Part shown: piece by piece, positions 40,583 to 41,050 of the stretch
How the letters are laid out: each line of letters opens with the position of its first letter
Numbering within the stretch: position 1 is the first letter of the stretch
Assembly: GCA_049509915.1 (NCBI GenBank)
Contig: JBEKZL010000046.1
Span: 1 to 41,050 of the forward strand
DNA from: JBEKYD01 sp049509915
Lineage (GTDB): Bacteria > Acidobacteriota > Terriglobia > Bryobacterales > Bryobacteraceae
Reading direction: 5' to 3'
Length of the DNA: 41,050 bases
Translations under genes and position numbers: made by a program
The notes under the pieces: model-generated
Told to the model about the DNA's origin: nothing
The model's database searches: none
The model's input: the letters and a program-made list of their open reading frames with translations, nothing else

Positions 40583-41038
40583 GTGGCGAAGCGCGATTGG
40601 CGAAAAGTTGAGGGCTATGACGACATCCTCGACTCCCTCGCTCTGCCCCGGCCGGACGGCTCACCGGAGTACGTCTCGGTCCGCATTTGCGAGGGGCAGC
40701 CGCTAAGTGCGTCGGAGGTCTTTCCGCCGGTCGACCTTTGGCTGCCCCCAGGGCACTTTCCCAAGCTGGATGGCCTGCGGAAGCTCATTCAGAAGGGCCT
40801 TGTTGAGATCGGCCATCCGGCCTCGGCCCCCCTGGTTGATTCCCTGCTACCCTTAGTCCCTATGACTCCGGACGTCGGGCGGGGAATGCTGGCGTGGCTG
40901 TTTTCGAGCTTCCGCGCGACCTCAGTGACGCAAACCCTAGATCATCATTCTCTTATTAACTACACAATAATGGTCTCGTCCATCTTGTACTTCCAACGAA
41001 ACACTACCGGGGCTACGTTGATCTCTTCGAAATATTGA
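40583..41038 (+). CDS. Unrecognised ORF, possibly truncated
   Basis: 151 residues from a GTG at 40583 with GAGG shortly before it. I do not recognise a family. The first about 115 residues have normal high-GC codon use and a soluble pattern (PRPDGSPEYVSVRICEGQ, FPPVDLWLPPGHFPKL, LRKLIQKGLVEIG). From about base 40920 the composition becomes distinctly AT-richer, and the sequence turns into SVTQTLDHHSLINYTIMVSSILYFQRNTTG, which does not look like a continuation of the same protein. A break in an older gene, or the edge of acquired DNA, would explain this. There is no evidence for function. Confidence 0.4.
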   Translation: MAKRDWRKVEGYDDILDSLALPRPDGSPEYVSVRICEGQPLSASEVFPPVDLWLPPGHFPKLDGLRKLIQKGLVEIGHPASAPLVDSLLPLVPMTPDVGRGMLAWLFSSFRATSVTQTLDHHSLINYTIMVSSILYFQRNTTGATLISSKY

Positions 41039-41050
41039 TGGATTCGATCG

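Noticed and set aside
1..41050. CRISPR array, prophage or classical defence island
   Set aside because: No regularly spaced identical repeats, cas genes, phage structural genes or restriction-modification genes were seen; the only defence-like item is the toxin-antitoxin pair at 27.4-27.9 kb.

Overview
The window is high-GC bacterial chromosome that looks like Acidobacteriota, most likely the Bryobacterales/Solibacter group. The reasons are a 1195-residue Oar-like TonB receptor with an N-terminal carboxypeptidase-regulatory domain, many Tat-exported enzymes, very frequent GTG starts, interspersed short GC-rich palindromes, and an exosortase E/CPBP fusion. No rRNA, complete tRNA or CRISPR array was seen. 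The species assignment is inference.

Layout. 1-3.7 kb holds housekeeping metabolism: an FAH-family hydrolase, a YggX-like protein, an ATP-grasp enzyme with an apparent internal deletion, threonine dehydrogenase and acylphosphatase. 3.8-6.05 kb is a compact protein-sorting locus. It has two tandem genes of 54 and 53 codons whose products are only a signal peptide plus a (V/T)PEID-CTERM sorting signal, each behind the same TTGACT-N18-GATAAT promoter, followed by an exosortase fused to a CPBP (CAAX-type) protease. 6.1-12.2 kb is a run of Tat-signal proteins: an aldo/keto reductase, a glycosidase-like protein, a HisC-like aminotransferase and a propeller-like protein, plus a remnant of a second aminotransferase. 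12.25-20.5 kb is a two-component system divergent from a DUF190-TolC-adaptor-RND pump operon, with a three-repeat operator candidate between them.

20.5-24 kb contains a small secreted protein, an Fe-S aldo/keto reductase, repeats and an IS110 remnant. 24-27.2 kb is an overlapping operon rpiB-deoC-SpoIIE phosphatase on the minus strand. Its two sugar-phosphate enzymes carry N-terminal extensions of the kind seen in bacterial-microcompartment enzymes, but no shell gene is present here. 27.4-27.9 kb is a toxin-antitoxin pair whose toxin seems to use a CTG start. 28-31.2 kb has a secreted RNase T2 and a circularly permuted ATP-grasp/alpha-E pair. 31.3-40 kb has a large Tat protein, phosphoglucomutase with a 48-bp in-frame tandem duplication beside the active site, the TonB receptor, and a cyclase-family hydrolase overlapping it. 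The last 1 kb is gene-poor, with a tRNA-3'-end-like fragment and an unrecognised ORF.

The most interesting parts are the minimal-substrate exosortase locus with its duplication history, and the microcompartment-like rpiB-deoC operon without shell genes.
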